DNA of 64,000 nt from Bifidobacterium parmae (GTDB lineage: Bacteria > Actinomycetota > Actinomycetes > Actinomycetales > Bifidobacteriaceae). Made by a program: the position numbers and the translations under genes. Positions 7,835 to 16,093 of the stretch are shown piece after piece; the first letter of the stretch is position 1, and the number at the start of each line of letters is the position of its first letter. The notes beneath the pieces are model-generated. The model saw nothing but the letters and a program-made list of their open reading frames with translations, did no database searches and was not told the origin of the DNA. The DNA lies in NCBI RefSeq assembly GCF_002860365.1, contig NZ_NMWT01000013.1:62001-126000 (forward strand). The letters run 5' to 3'.

Positions 7835-8313
7835 ATCCACTCCCGAATCCACAATCAGACGTCGTTGACTGCACCAATCCTACCCGCCGTGCCGGATGCG
7901 CCCGATTCCCCGTGAACGCGTCGCGGCGATGGGCGGCGCATGCCCCCGCGCGGTCCATGTCCGCAATCGCCGTATGGACGCGGCCGCATAGTGGACATGA
8001 CCACATGGTGGATGGGTTTCCACCCCGATTTCCATGGTTTTCGCAACGGTTTTCCCAGCCGCGGTACGCGCCACCGTCCCGTCGATGCCCGAAAACAGTG
8101 CTTTCCGCACACGTATTGCCGCTTGTTGTCACAGAAGTTAACATCATGTGTCCCGTATGTGCGCGTAGAATAAGCGCAGTATCCGTAAGGGTTTCCATCA
8201 CGAATCTCCGATTCGGCGCGTCACACCCGTCTCGGTCATTCCCGCAATGGTCGCCTTCCATCTGATTCCAGGCCCGGCCATCACCGGAGCCCGATACAAG
8301 AGAGGGGCAAGAC
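7835..8313. other. 479-bp intergenic region upstream of glnR
   Basis: No supported gene. It contains short palindromic words around 7995-8040 (CCACATGGTGG and a GGTTTCCACC word), a TTAACA near 8138 and a TAGAAT near 8166. These could contribute to the promoters of the divergent genes, but none has convincing spacing. Confidence 0.4.
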
Positions 8314-9075
8314 GTGACTGATCTGACGTTGATGACGTTCGCTAGCAACCCCGCCTCCGTGCTGCCGTCGCTCGCCCTGCTCTCCCACCGTGTGCGCGTC
8401 CTGCCGATGGACGCGGCCAGTCTGGTGAAGATGCCGGAGAACACGATCCTGTTCCTCGACGCGCGCGACGATCTGGCCACCGCGAAGACCCTGTGCAATC
8501 TCATCCACGCGTCCGGCCTGTCCACGCCGATCGTGCTGATCCTCACCGAGGGCGGCTTCACCGTCGTCAACTCGCAGTGGGGCATCGCCGACGTGGTCGT
8601 CTCGACCGCCTCGCCGGCGGAGGTCGAGGGGCGTCTGCGTCTCGTCTCCGAACGCGGCAACGCGCCCGCCGCGAACGCGAACGCCGCCGCGGGCGACAAG
8701 GGCGTGACCACCGAGGACGGCCAGATCCGTTCCGGCGATCTCATCGTGGACACGAACGGCTACACCGCCTCCCTGCACGGCCGCCCGATCGATCTGGCGT
8801 ACAAGGAGTTCGAGCTGCTCAAGTACCTCGTGCAGCATCCGGGCCGCGTGTTCACGCGCGCGCAGCTGCTGCAGGAGGTGTGGGGCTACGACTACTACGG
8901 CGGCACGCGCACCGTCGACGTGCACATCCGTCGTCTGCGCGCCAAGCTCGGCGGCGAATACGAACATCTCATCGGCACCGTGCGCAACGTCGGCTACCGG
9001 TTCGACCCGCCGGACGAGGAGTCCGAGGAGTCGGCCGCCAAGTCCGCCGCGCGCAACGCGCCGAAGGACGAGTAA
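8314..9075 (+). CDS. glnR: GlnR-like OmpR-family nitrogen regulator
   Basis: A 253-residue transcription factor. The N-terminal half is an atypical receiver domain (LFLDARDDL near residues 47-55, LILTEGGF near 76-83). The C-terminal winged helix contains KEFELLKYLVQHPGRVFTR and VWGYDYYGGTRTVDVHIRR, almost word for word the Streptomyces GlnR sequence. GlnR proteins act without a partner kinase and control glutamine synthetase, ammonium uptake and nitrogen assimilation genes. A low-complexity AANANAAAG linker joins the domains. The GTG at 8314 is preceded by GAGGGG. It is followed 38 bp later by nth, so read-through is possible. Confidence 0.88.
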   Translation: MTDLTLMTFASNPASVLPSLALLSHRVRVLPMDAASLVKMPENTILFLDARDDLATAKTLCNLIHASGLSTPIVLILTEGGFTVVNSQWGIADVVVSTASPAEVEGRLRLVSERGNAPAANANAAAGDKGVTTEDGQIRSGDLIVDTNGYTASLHGRPIDLAYKEFELLKYLVQHPGRVFTRAQLLQEVWGYDYYGGTRTVDVHIRRLRAKLGGEYEHLIGTVRNVGYRFDPPDEESEESAAKSAARNAPKDE

Positions 9076-9113
9076 CCGGCCCGGTCCGCCACCATCATCC
9101 CGAGCATCCCGAT

Positions 9114-9773
9114 ATGCCACGCGAATCGAAGCGGGCCCGCGTCGCCCGCATGCACGACGAGTACGCGATCCTCACCGGACTGTTCCCCGAGCCGAAGTGC
9201 GCGCTCGACTTCTCGACGCCGCTGCAGCTGCTCATCGCGACCGTTCTGAGCGCGCAGACCACCGACAAACGCGTCAACACGGTCACGCCGGAACTCTTCG
9301 CCCGCTATCCGGACGCCGCCGCGCTGGCCGTCGCGAATCCCGAGGACGTGGAGGACATCATCCATCCGCTCGGCTTCTACCGCTCCAAGACGAAGCATCT
9401 GCTGGGACTCGCCGCCGCGCTCGACGAGCGTTTCGGCGGCGAGGTGCCGCGCACGATGGCGGAGCTCACGAGCCTGCCGGGCGTGGGCCGCAAAACGGCG
9501 AACGTCGTGCTCGGCAACGCGTTCGGCGTGCCCGGCTTCCCCGTCGACACGCACGTGATGCGCGTGACCGGACGCTTGCGCTGGCGCAGCGACTGGCGCG
9601 AACGTCACCCCGATCCGGTGGCGGTCGAGAAGGAGATCACCGCGTGCTTCCCGCCCGGGGAGTGGACGGATCTGAGCCACCGTCTCATCCTGTTCGGGCG
9701 TGCAATCTGCCACGCGCGCAAACCCGACTGCGCCACCTGCCCGCTCGCCGCCACCTGCCCCTCCGCCGCGTAG
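9114..9773 (+). CDS. nth: endonuclease III
   Basis: A 219-residue base-excision repair DNA glycosylase/AP lyase for oxidised pyrimidines. The helix-hairpin-helix LPGVGRKTANVVL carries the catalytic Lys127, Asp145 is in VDTHVMR, and a 4Fe-4S cluster is formed by Cys199-x6-Cys206-x2-Cys209-x5-Cys215. Length and order match the family. The ATG at 9114 gives a 13-residue basic leader, and a second ATG at codon 13 is possible because no clear ribosome binding site precedes either. The stop codon lies within the first unit of a tandem repeat. Confidence 0.95.
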   Translation: MPRESKRARVARMHDEYAILTGLFPEPKCALDFSTPLQLLIATVLSAQTTDKRVNTVTPELFARYPDAAALAVANPEDVEDIIHPLGFYRSKTKHLLGLAAALDERFGGEVPRTMAELTSLPGVGRKTANVVLGNAFGVPGFPVDTHVMRVTGRLRWRSDWRERHPDPVAVEKEITACFPPGEWTDLSHRLILFGRAICHARKPDCATCPLAATCPSAA

Positions 9774-9875
9774 CCACTCGCCCTCCGCATACCGCGTAGC
9801 CACCCGCCCGCCGCATAACCTCCCATCCGCCGCATAGCCGCCCGCCCGGCCGCGTAACCACCCACCCGCCGGCGT
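9766..9875. repeat. degenerate ~20-bp tandem repeat after nth
   Basis: Five to six imperfect units of the type CGCGTAGCCACCCGCCCGC or CGCATAACCTCCCATCCGC follow one another. The first unit includes the TAG stop of nth. The repeat is non-coding. Confidence 0.7.
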
Positions 9876-9894
9876 GACCATGCCTTCTCCTCCG

Positions 9895-9940
9895 CCCCCG
9901 CCGGCGGGGGCTGTCAGCCGTAGGCTGACTGGGGGTGGTC
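9895..9940 (+). repeat. two-hairpin palindromic element
   Basis: GCCCCCGCCGGCGGGGGC hairpin, CTGTCAGCCGTAGGCTGAC hairpin, then TGGGGGTGGTC. Confidence 0.85.
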
Positions 9941-9981
9941 GACGGCGAAATGACTCACGGACGCGGATTCCCCATCACGCG

Positions 9982-9987
9982 TAGACT
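9982..9987 (+). promoter_or_regulatory. -10 box of a probable leaderless transcript
   Basis: TAGACT ends 7 nt before the ATG at 9995, placing transcription start at the initiation codon. No ribosome binding site is visible. No good -35 is present. Confidence 0.5.
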
Positions 9988-9994
9988 GAGCCAC

Positions 9995-11617
9995 ATGGCG
10001 AATCACGGCAACGGCACACGCACTCCCCGCACTCCCCGCAATCCACGCAATCCACGCAATCCACGCACCGCACACGGCACCACACGCGGCACCGGCACCG
10101 GCGAACTCGCGCGCTGGGGCGTCTTCCTCGGCGTCGCGATCGCGCTTTCCGCGCTCGTGTGGATCGGGTGGGCGCTGGTGCAGCATCGCAGCGTCGTCCC
10201 CGGTCTCGGCGGCGACACGTCGTCAAATGAATCCGTGACGATCGGACTGACCGGCGTGCCCGACTCGCTCGACATCCGCACCGCGTCCGGCGCACAGTCC
10301 GACCGTCTGAGCCGCGTGCTCATCGGCAACGTGTACGAGACGCTGCTCGACGTGGACGACGAGAACCGGATCACCGGCGGTCTCGCGTCGAAGTGGGAGA
10401 CGTCGGCGGACGGCAGGACGTTGACGCTCACGATGCGTTCCGGTCTCACGTTCGCGAACGGCGACACGCTCGACTCGACCGACGCCGTGTGGTCGATCCA
10501 GCAGGCCGTGGAAGGCAAGTGGCCGGACGCGGACGCGAAGTTCAAGCGTCTCGCCTCCGTCACGAATCCGGATCCGACGACGGTGGTCATCACGCTCAGC
10601 GAGCCGGATCCGACGCTCACGCGCACGCTCACCGGCCGCCTCGGCATCGTCTACGATGCGGACGCGAACGTGAACTACGCGACGCAGACCGCCGGTTCCG
10701 GCCCGTTCGCCGTCGACTCGTTCAAGGACGGCGTGATGACGCTCAAGGCGCGTTCCGGCGGCGGCGCGAAGGTCGGCACCGTCACGTTCAGGTATTTCGC
10801 CGACGACGACACGTTGATGAAGCAGGCCGATTTCGGCGGCCTCGACATGATCCTGCCGGATTTCGCGAGTGCCGCGGACCATCTCGCCGGCGATTCCTCG
10901 TTCGTCACCGTGTACGGCGCCAGCACGCGCAAGGTGACGCTGCTCTACAACAACGACGCCGACTCGATCCTCTCCGACGTGCAGGCGCGGCAGGCGATGC
11001 GCCTCATGCTCGACAAGGCGGCGCTGGCGAACGGCCGCAAACAGGATGTGGAGCAGGTGCTCGGCGGCCCGATCGGCCCGCTCGAACCCGGCTACGAGAA
11101 CCTCACCTCCATCCTGCCGTACGACAGCGCGAAGGGACGGTCGATGATGAGCTACTTCTCCTCCGGATACGTCGGCACGCTGAAGCTCGTCACCACGGCC
11201 GCGTACACGTCGCTGGCGCAGGCGATCGCCGCGCAGTACCAGACGGCGGGCGTCGCCGTCGACGTGGAGACGGTCGACGCCACGCAGCTCGACCAGCGCG
11301 CGCAGTCACGCGACTTCCAGCTCATGCTCACCGAACTCGACGGCGAGGACGGGTCGGCGATCTTCGCGACGCCCGACTCGACGCCGCACTACACGAACGC
11401 GGACGCGCAGTCGCAGTACGCGGCCGCGGCGGGCGCCGCGAACGAGACGGACTACGCGAACGGACTGAAGACGTACGCGCGCACGGTGAGCGAGGACGCG
11501 GCCAGCGACTGGCTGTACACGAAGCGCAACGCGGTCGTCGCACGCGAGACGCTGAACGGCTACCCCGCCCAGCTCACCGACACCCGACTGCCGCTGAAGG
11601 ACCTCGCCCTCTCCTGA
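9995..11617 (+). CDS. membrane-anchored family 5 (oligopeptide-type) solute-binding protein
   Basis: A 540-residue protein. A cytoplasmic tail with repeated PRN/PRT triplets (residues about 8-30) precedes one hydrophobic anchor near residues 38-60, and then an SBP_bac_5 fold: VTIGLTGVPDSLDIRT, NVYETLLDVDDENRITGGLASKWE and FANGDTLDSTDAVWSIQQA. There is no lipobox Cys, so it appears held by an uncleaved N-terminal helix, unlike most binding lipoproteins. It probably captures a peptide or similar ligand outside the membrane. No ABC permease or ATPase genes are adjacent, so it is an orphan subunit here. The ATG at 9995 fits the TAGACT-N7-ATG leaderless arrangement. Confidence 0.8.
   Translation: MANHGNGTRTPRTPRNPRNPRNPRTAHGTTRGTGTGELARWGVFLGVAIALSALVWIGWALVQHRSVVPGLGGDTSSNESVTIGLTGVPDSLDIRTASGAQSDRLSRVLIGNVYETLLDVDDENRITGGLASKWETSADGRTLTLTMRSGLTFANGDTLDSTDAVWSIQQAVEGKWPDADAKFKRLASVTNPDPTTVVITLSEPDPTLTRTLTGRLGIVYDADANVNYATQTAGSGPFAVDSFKDGVMTLKARSGGGAKVGTVTFRYFADDDTLMKQADFGGLDMILPDFASAADHLAGDSSFVTVYGASTRKVTLLYNNDADSILSDVQARQAMRLMLDKAALANGRKQDVEQVLGGPIGPLEPGYENLTSILPYDSAKGRSMMSYFSSGYVGTLKLVTTAAYTSLAQAIAAQYQTAGVAVDVETVDATQLDQRAQSRDFQLMLTELDGEDGSAIFATPDSTPHYTNADAQSQYAAAAGAANETDYANGLKTYARTVSEDAASDWLYTKRNAVVARETLNGYPAQLTDTRLPLKDLALS
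10018..10066 (+). repeat. coding 9-bp tandem repeat
   Basis: Consecutive 9-bp units (CGCACTCCC twice, CGCAATCCA three times) encode Arg-Thr-Pro and Arg-Asn-Pro triplets in the cytoplasmic tail of the binding protein. Copy number changes would preserve the frame. Confidence 0.8.
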
Positions 11618-11642
11618 CCTCTATTTCGGCCCCAATATTTCG

Positions 11643-11766
11643 CCCCCTCTGGAGGGCTGAGCCGTGAAGCAAACGCCAGAGGCGTTTGTAGGCGAAGGCG
11701 AACGACAGTGAGCAACATAATTCCAGCCGCAGGCTGTCCTTAATCGCGAAGCGGGTGGGGGAGGTC
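11643..11766 (+). repeat. composite repeat element, diverged copy
   Basis: Contains CCCCTCTGGAGGG, AAGCAAACGCCAGAGGCGTT, a GGCGA run, CCAGCCGCAGGCTG and GCGAAGCGGGTGGGGGAGG. These blocks occur in the same order in the ~145-bp elements at 22776 and 49122. It is intergenic between the binding protein and valS. Confidence 0.7.
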
Positions 11767-11823
11767 CGGGCACCGGAACGGAAAGAGGCCGAAAGCCCAT
11801 GCCCTGATGTCACCTAAGCCGCA

Positions 11824-11829
11824 TAAACT
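11824..11829 (+). promoter_or_regulatory. -10 box of leaderless valS
   Basis: TAAACT ends exactly 7 nt before the valS ATG, with no ribosome binding site in between. Confidence 0.55.
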
Positions 11830-11836
11830 CGCGTGT

Positions 11837-14629
11837 ATGACTGAAGCCAAATCCATCACGGCCAACCTCACCCCGCTCCCCGACCGCGTGGGCGTGGACG
11901 GCCTCGAAGACAAGTGGCGTGCCGTCTGGGACGAACAGGGCACCTACAAGTTCAACGACACCCGCGACCGCAAGGCCGTGTACTCCATCGACACCCCGCC
12001 GCCCACCGTGTCCGGCCACCTGCACGTGGGCCACGTGTTCTCCTACACGCACACGGACGTGATCGCCCGCTTCAAGCGCATGCAGGGCTTCGATGTGTTC
12101 TACCCGATGGGATGGGACGACAACGGCCTGCCGACCGAGCGCCGCGTGCAGAACTACTACGGCGTGCGCGTCGACACCTCCCTCAAGTACGATCCGGACT
12201 TCAAGCCGCCGTTCGAAGGCACCGACGGCAAGAAGATCGACGCCAAGGACCAGGTGCCGTGCTCCCGCCAGAACTTCATCGAACTGTGCGAGAAGCTCAC
12301 CGCCGAGGACGAGAAGCTGTTCGAGGCGCTGTGGCGCAAGCTGGGCCTGTCGATCGACTGGTCGCAGACCTACCACACGATTGGCGAGCACCCGCGCCGC
12401 GTCGCCCAGAAGGCGTTCCTCAGGAACCTCGCCCGCGGCGAGGCCTACCAGAAGGACGCCCCGGGCCTGTGGGACGTGACCTTCCAGACCGCCGTGGCCC
12501 AGGCCGAGCTCGAATCCCGTGAGTACCCGGGCTTCTACCACAAGGTGGCGTTCCGCTTCGAGGACGGCACCCCGATCTACATCGAGACGACCCGCCCCGA
12601 ACTGCTGGCCGCCTGCGGCGCGCTGATCGCGCACCCGGACGACGAGCGCTACAAGCAGTACTTCGGCCAGTACGTCTACTCCCCGCTGTTCAAGGTGAAG
12701 GTGCCGATTCTCGCGCACCCGGCCGCTGAGATGGACAAGGGCGCCGGCATCGCCATGTGCTGCACCTTCGGCGACGTGACCGACGTCGAATGGTGGCGCG
12801 ACCTCAACCTGCCGACCCGTCCGATCATCCAGCGCAACGGCCGCATCGTGATGTCCGTGCCGGATTGGATCACCGACGAGGGCGGCAAGGCCATCTTCGC
12901 GGAGACCGAAGGCAAGACCACGTTCTCCGCCCGCAAGATCATCGTCGACCATCTGCGCGAGTCCGGCGACCTGGACGGCGAGCCGACGCCGACGAAGCGT
13001 ATGACGAACTTCTACGAGAAGGGCGACAAGCCGCTCGAGATCGTCACCTCCCGCCAGTGGTACCTGAAGAACGGCGGCACCGACCAGAAGCTGAACGCCG
13101 AGCTCATCGAGCGCGGCCGCGAGCTCGAGTTCCACCCGGACTTCATGCGCGTGCGCTACGAGAACTGGGTGCATGGCCTCAACGGCGACTGGCTGATCTC
13201 CCGCCAGCGCTTCTTCGGCGTGCCGTTCCCGCTGTGGTACCCGGTCAAGGAGGACGGTTCGGCCGACTACGACCACCCGATCGTCCCGTCCGAGGACATC
13301 CTGCCGATCGACCCGACCACCGACGTGCCGGCCGGCTACACCGAGGACCAGCGTGACGTGCCCGGCGGCTTCACCGCCGAGAAGGACATCATGGACACGT
13401 GGGCGACCTCCTCGCTCACCCCGCAGATCGTGACCCGCTGGGAGGAGCCCGGCGAGGAGAACCAGGCGCTGTTCAAGGCCACGTTCCCGATGGATCTGCG
13501 CCCGCAGGGCCAGGACATCATCCGCACCTGGCTGTTCAGCTCCGTGGACCGCGCGCACCTCGAGAACAAGTGCCTGCCGTGGAAGCACACGACGCTCTCC
13601 GGCTGGATCCTCGATCCGGACCACAAGAAGATGTCGAAGTCCAAGGGCAACGTCGTCGTGCCGAACAAGCCGATCGAGCAGTTCGGCGCCGATGCGGTGC
13701 GCTACTGGGCCGCCGCCGCGCGCCTCGGCCTGGACGCCACCTACGACGAGGGCCAGATGAAGATCGGCCGCCGTCTCGCGATCAAGCTGCTGAATGCGAC
13801 GAAGTTCGCGCTGGCCATCGGCCGCGAGGACGAGAACCATCACGTGTCCTCCGGCGCCGAGGCGGTCTGGGATCCGGCCGACGTGACCGAGCCGCTGGAT
13901 CGTGCCGCCATGGCCCGCATGGCGCTCGTGGTGCGCGAGGCGACCGCCGCGTTGGACAACTACGAGCACTCCAAGGCGCTTGAGGCCATCGAGAACTACT
14001 TCTGGCAGTTCTGCGACGACTACATCGAGCTGGTGAAGAACCGCGCCTACGGCACCGCCGACGCGACCGGCCATGTGCCGTCCGAGGCGGCCGTCAAGTC
14101 CGCGCGCACCGCGCTGGGCCTCGGCCTCGACGCGTTCACCCGTCTGCTCGCGCCGTTCCTGCCGTACGCCACCGAAGAGGTGTGGAGCTGGATGCACGCC
14201 GGTTCCGGCTCGGTGCACCGCGCCGCATGGCCGACCCCGGACGTGTACGAGGCCGCCGCGTTCAAGGTGGCCCCGGAGCTGCTGAACCATGCCGGCGAGG
14301 CGCTGGCCGCGCTGCGCGGCATCAAGTCCAAGGCGAAGGTCTCGATGAAGACGCCGATCCTGTCCGTCACGCTGGGCGTGGCCGACGACGTGCGCGAATC
14401 GCTGGCCGGCGCGCTGGACGACATCGCCGAGGCCGGCCGCGTGGTGGGCAAAATCCAGTTCGCCGGTCTCGCCGCCGCGGCCAAGGCCGTCAAGGAGACC
14501 GTCGACGCCGCCCGTGCGGCCGCGAAGGACGTCGCCAAGGAGGCCAAGGCCGAGACCGAGGCCGCCGCCGAGATCATCGTCGAGCAGTCCGAGCTCGGCG
14601 AGCCCCCGGCCAAGAAGCCGCGCAAGTAG
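11837..14629 (+). CDS. valS: valyl-tRNA synthetase
   Basis: A 930-residue class I aminoacyl-tRNA synthetase that charges tRNA-Val with ATP and valine and edits threonine. The HIGH-type motif HLHVGH is at residues 61-66 and the KMSKS loop at 598-602. Between them lies the CP1 editing domain (IETTRPELLAACGALIAHP, WWRDLNLPTRPII). The anticodon-binding domain (PYATEEVWSW) and an Ala/Lys/Glu-rich C-terminal helical arm follow. The ATG at 11837 was chosen from family alignment and the TAAACT-N7-ATG promoter. It is monocistronic, with a strong terminator shared with the convergent ATPase gene. No T-box leader is possible if the transcript is leaderless. Confidence 0.96.
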   Translation: MTEAKSITANLTPLPDRVGVDGLEDKWRAVWDEQGTYKFNDTRDRKAVYSIDTPPPTVSGHLHVGHVFSYTHTDVIARFKRMQGFDVFYPMGWDDNGLPTERRVQNYYGVRVDTSLKYDPDFKPPFEGTDGKKIDAKDQVPCSRQNFIELCEKLTAEDEKLFEALWRKLGLSIDWSQTYHTIGEHPRRVAQKAFLRNLARGEAYQKDAPGLWDVTFQTAVAQAELESREYPGFYHKVAFRFEDGTPIYIETTRPELLAACGALIAHPDDERYKQYFGQYVYSPLFKVKVPILAHPAAEMDKGAGIAMCCTFGDVTDVEWWRDLNLPTRPIIQRNGRIVMSVPDWITDEGGKAIFAETEGKTTFSARKIIVDHLRESGDLDGEPTPTKRMTNFYEKGDKPLEIVTSRQWYLKNGGTDQKLNAELIERGRELEFHPDFMRVRYENWVHGLNGDWLISRQRFFGVPFPLWYPVKEDGSADYDHPIVPSEDILPIDPTTDVPAGYTEDQRDVPGGFTAEKDIMDTWATSSLTPQIVTRWEEPGEENQALFKATFPMDLRPQGQDIIRTWLFSSVDRAHLENKCLPWKHTTLSGWILDPDHKKMSKSKGNVVVPNKPIEQFGADAVRYWAAAARLGLDATYDEGQMKIGRRLAIKLLNATKFALAIGREDENHHVSSGAEAVWDPADVTEPLDRAAMARMALVVREATAALDNYEHSKALEAIENYFWQFCDDYIELVKNRAYGTADATGHVPSEAAVKSARTALGLGLDAFTRLLAPFLPYATEEVWSWMHAGSGSVHRAAWPTPDVYEAAAFKVAPELLNHAGEALAALRGIKSKAKVSMKTPILSVTLGVADDVRESLAGALDDIAEAGRVVGKIQFAGLAAAAKAVKETVDAARAAAKDVAKEAKAETEAAAEIIVEQSELGEPPAKKPRK

Positions 14630-14645
14630 CCGCGCACGCTTCCCT

Positions 14646-14695
14646 GCTCCCCCTTTCAGGGGGAGCTGTCCGGCCGCCGGACTGAGGGGCTGACC
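14646..14695 (+). repeat. two-hairpin palindromic element after valS
   Basis: GCTCCCCC-TTTC-AGGGGGAGC hairpin, CTGTCCGGCCGCCGGAC hairpin, TGAGGGGCTGACC. Confidence 0.85.
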
Positions 14696-14703
14696 AGTAC
14701 ACC

Positions 14704-14747
14704 GAGAGGGGCTCCGACCGCATACCGCACCGGTCGAAGCCCCTCTC
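14704..14747. terminator. bidirectional terminator between valS and the AAA ATPase gene
   Basis: GAGAGGGGCTCCGACCG pairs with CGGTCGAAGCCCCTCTC (one mismatch) around a 9-nt loop. The minus-strand gene's stop codon lies at its right edge. Confidence 0.85.
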
Positions 14748-15966
14748 ACATATCATTCCCATCTGCGCCCATCGGATTGCCTTCCTCCATCATCTTCTGG
14801 AGGGTCATCTTCATCTGATGATGCGCGGCGTGCTCCTTGAGATAGTCACGCAGATAGGGAATCTTGAAATCGACGTATCCGTATCCGGTGGATTCGATGA
14901 TGTCCTCTTCAATGAGCTGCGCACGATAGACGCTCGCATACTGGGGACTGCGTTCAATGCGCGCCGCGATCTCCGAGGTGCTGGATGGCCCGTCATCCTG
15001 CGACATGGCGAGCAGGTAGTCCTTCGCCATTGCCGACAACCCGTCGAATGCCGGCGCGTGAACCATGTCGCCGAGCTTGAGCTTCGCCCGTCGGATGCCC
15101 TGTTCCGCATCCTCGGCGGTGATGACGTCGTCGTGCCCGTTCACATCCGAATACCGCCACGCCCAGTATCCGACGAGCTGGATCATGAACGGATATCCGT
15201 TGGTCGCCAACGCCAACTCGTTCAGCACCTGATAATCGGCGTTCTTGCCGTATTGAGCGATCGTGCGTTCGAACGACATCCAGATCTCCTGCAGATCCAC
15301 ACTTCCCAGATGGTCCTTTTCGGCACGGCGAAGGAAGGTGATGACCTTGTCGTTGATGACTTCCTCGACCATGGACGGCAGCCCTGCGAACACGAATGCG
15401 ACGTTCCTGTCTTCACGGATGAGATGCTGAATGCCGATGGCCAGCGAACGGATCTCTTCGATGGACGTTTTCTGCACCTCATCCAGTGTGACGAGAACAC
15501 CCTGGTTGCTCTCATCCATCGTGTCAAGCTTCCCCCCTATCGCCTGACGCAGGTTGTAGGCCTTCTCACGACGACGGAGTTCCACGGCGCCAAGCTGCAC
15601 CGAAGCTTCAACACCCGGAATGGGCGTGGTAACCGAGGCGGACGGCAAGGTGATGGCTTCCATCGTCTTATTGCCGCCGCCATCACGCAGCGCCTGGATG
15701 ATGCCTGCCGTGAATCCCGGCTCGGCGGTCTGGTCCACAACGACCCATCCAAGACTTTTCGCATAGTCTCCCAATGCGTTGAGCATGACCGTCTTGCCGA
15801 CGCCACGCGGACCGGTGACGTAACGGAGACGGCCAGGCGCGCCGACGCCATCCATGAGCGCGAACTTGAAATCGTCGAGCACGCTCTGACGTCCTACCAA
15901 CACGGGAGGCGTCTTCCCCGCAGTCGGTTTGAACGGATTCGTCTTCATGGACCGCCGCCTTTTCAT
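14746..15966 (-). CDS. AAA-type ATPase (Orc1/Cdc6-like, function unknown)
   Basis: A 406-residue P-loop protein of the AAA/ORC-like group often seen as a solitary ATPase gene. Walker A GPRGVGKT is near residues 52-59, Walker B VTLDE near 159-163, and a sensor-like segment is FVFAGLPS. The C-terminal ~120 residues look like a winged helix (SEIAARIERSPQYASVYRAQL, DFKIPYLRDYL), so DNA or protein binding is plausible. Base composition is visibly lower in GC than its neighbours, suggesting horizontal origin. Start choice is uncertain: ATG at 15966 is used, ATG at 15948 has a GGCGG 7 nt upstream, and a TTG at 15993 is also in frame. Solitary gene; no toxin or partner is identifiable. Confidence 0.75.
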   Translation of the reverse strand: MKRRRSMKTNPFKPTAGKTPPVLVGRQSVLDDFKFALMDGVGAPGRLRYVTGPRGVGKTVMLNALGDYAKSLGWVVVDQTAEPGFTAGIIQALRDGGGNKTMEAITLPSASVTTPIPGVEASVQLGAVELRRREKAYNLRQAIGGKLDTMDESNQGVLVTLDEVQKTSIEEIRSLAIGIQHLIREDRNVAFVFAGLPSMVEEVINDKVITFLRRAEKDHLGSVDLQEIWMSFERTIAQYGKNADYQVLNELALATNGYPFMIQLVGYWAWRYSDVNGHDDVITAEDAEQGIRRAKLKLGDMVHAPAFDGLSAMAKDYLLAMSQDDGPSSTSEIAARIERSPQYASVYRAQLIEEDIIESTGYGYVDFKIPYLRDYLKEHAAHHQMKMTLQKMMEEGNPMGADGNDM

Positions 15967-15990
15967 CGTCACTTTGGGTTTCCCGATATC

Positions 15991-16045
15991 CAAAGACTCT
16001 AAAAAAGTCTAAAGAATCTAAAAACTCTAAAAAAGTCTAAAACAC
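15991..16045 (-). promoter_or_regulatory. phased TCTAAA/A-tract iterons at the AAA ATPase promoter
   Basis: TCTAAA occurs five times, at 15998, 16008, 16017, 16026 and 16036, each followed by an A-run. The 9-10-bp spacing matches the DNA helical repeat. This AT-only island in a GC-rich genome is expected to be intrinsically curved or to bind a regulator along one face. Confidence 0.65.
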
Positions 16046-16093
16046 ATTTTCTTCACATTTACGTTATCCGCCCGCCCAAGACGGGCGTCTGGC

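Noticed and set aside
11767-11836. T-box leader for valS
   Set aside because: The only plausible -10 lies 7 nt from the ATG, and no specifier or antiterminator sequence is visible.
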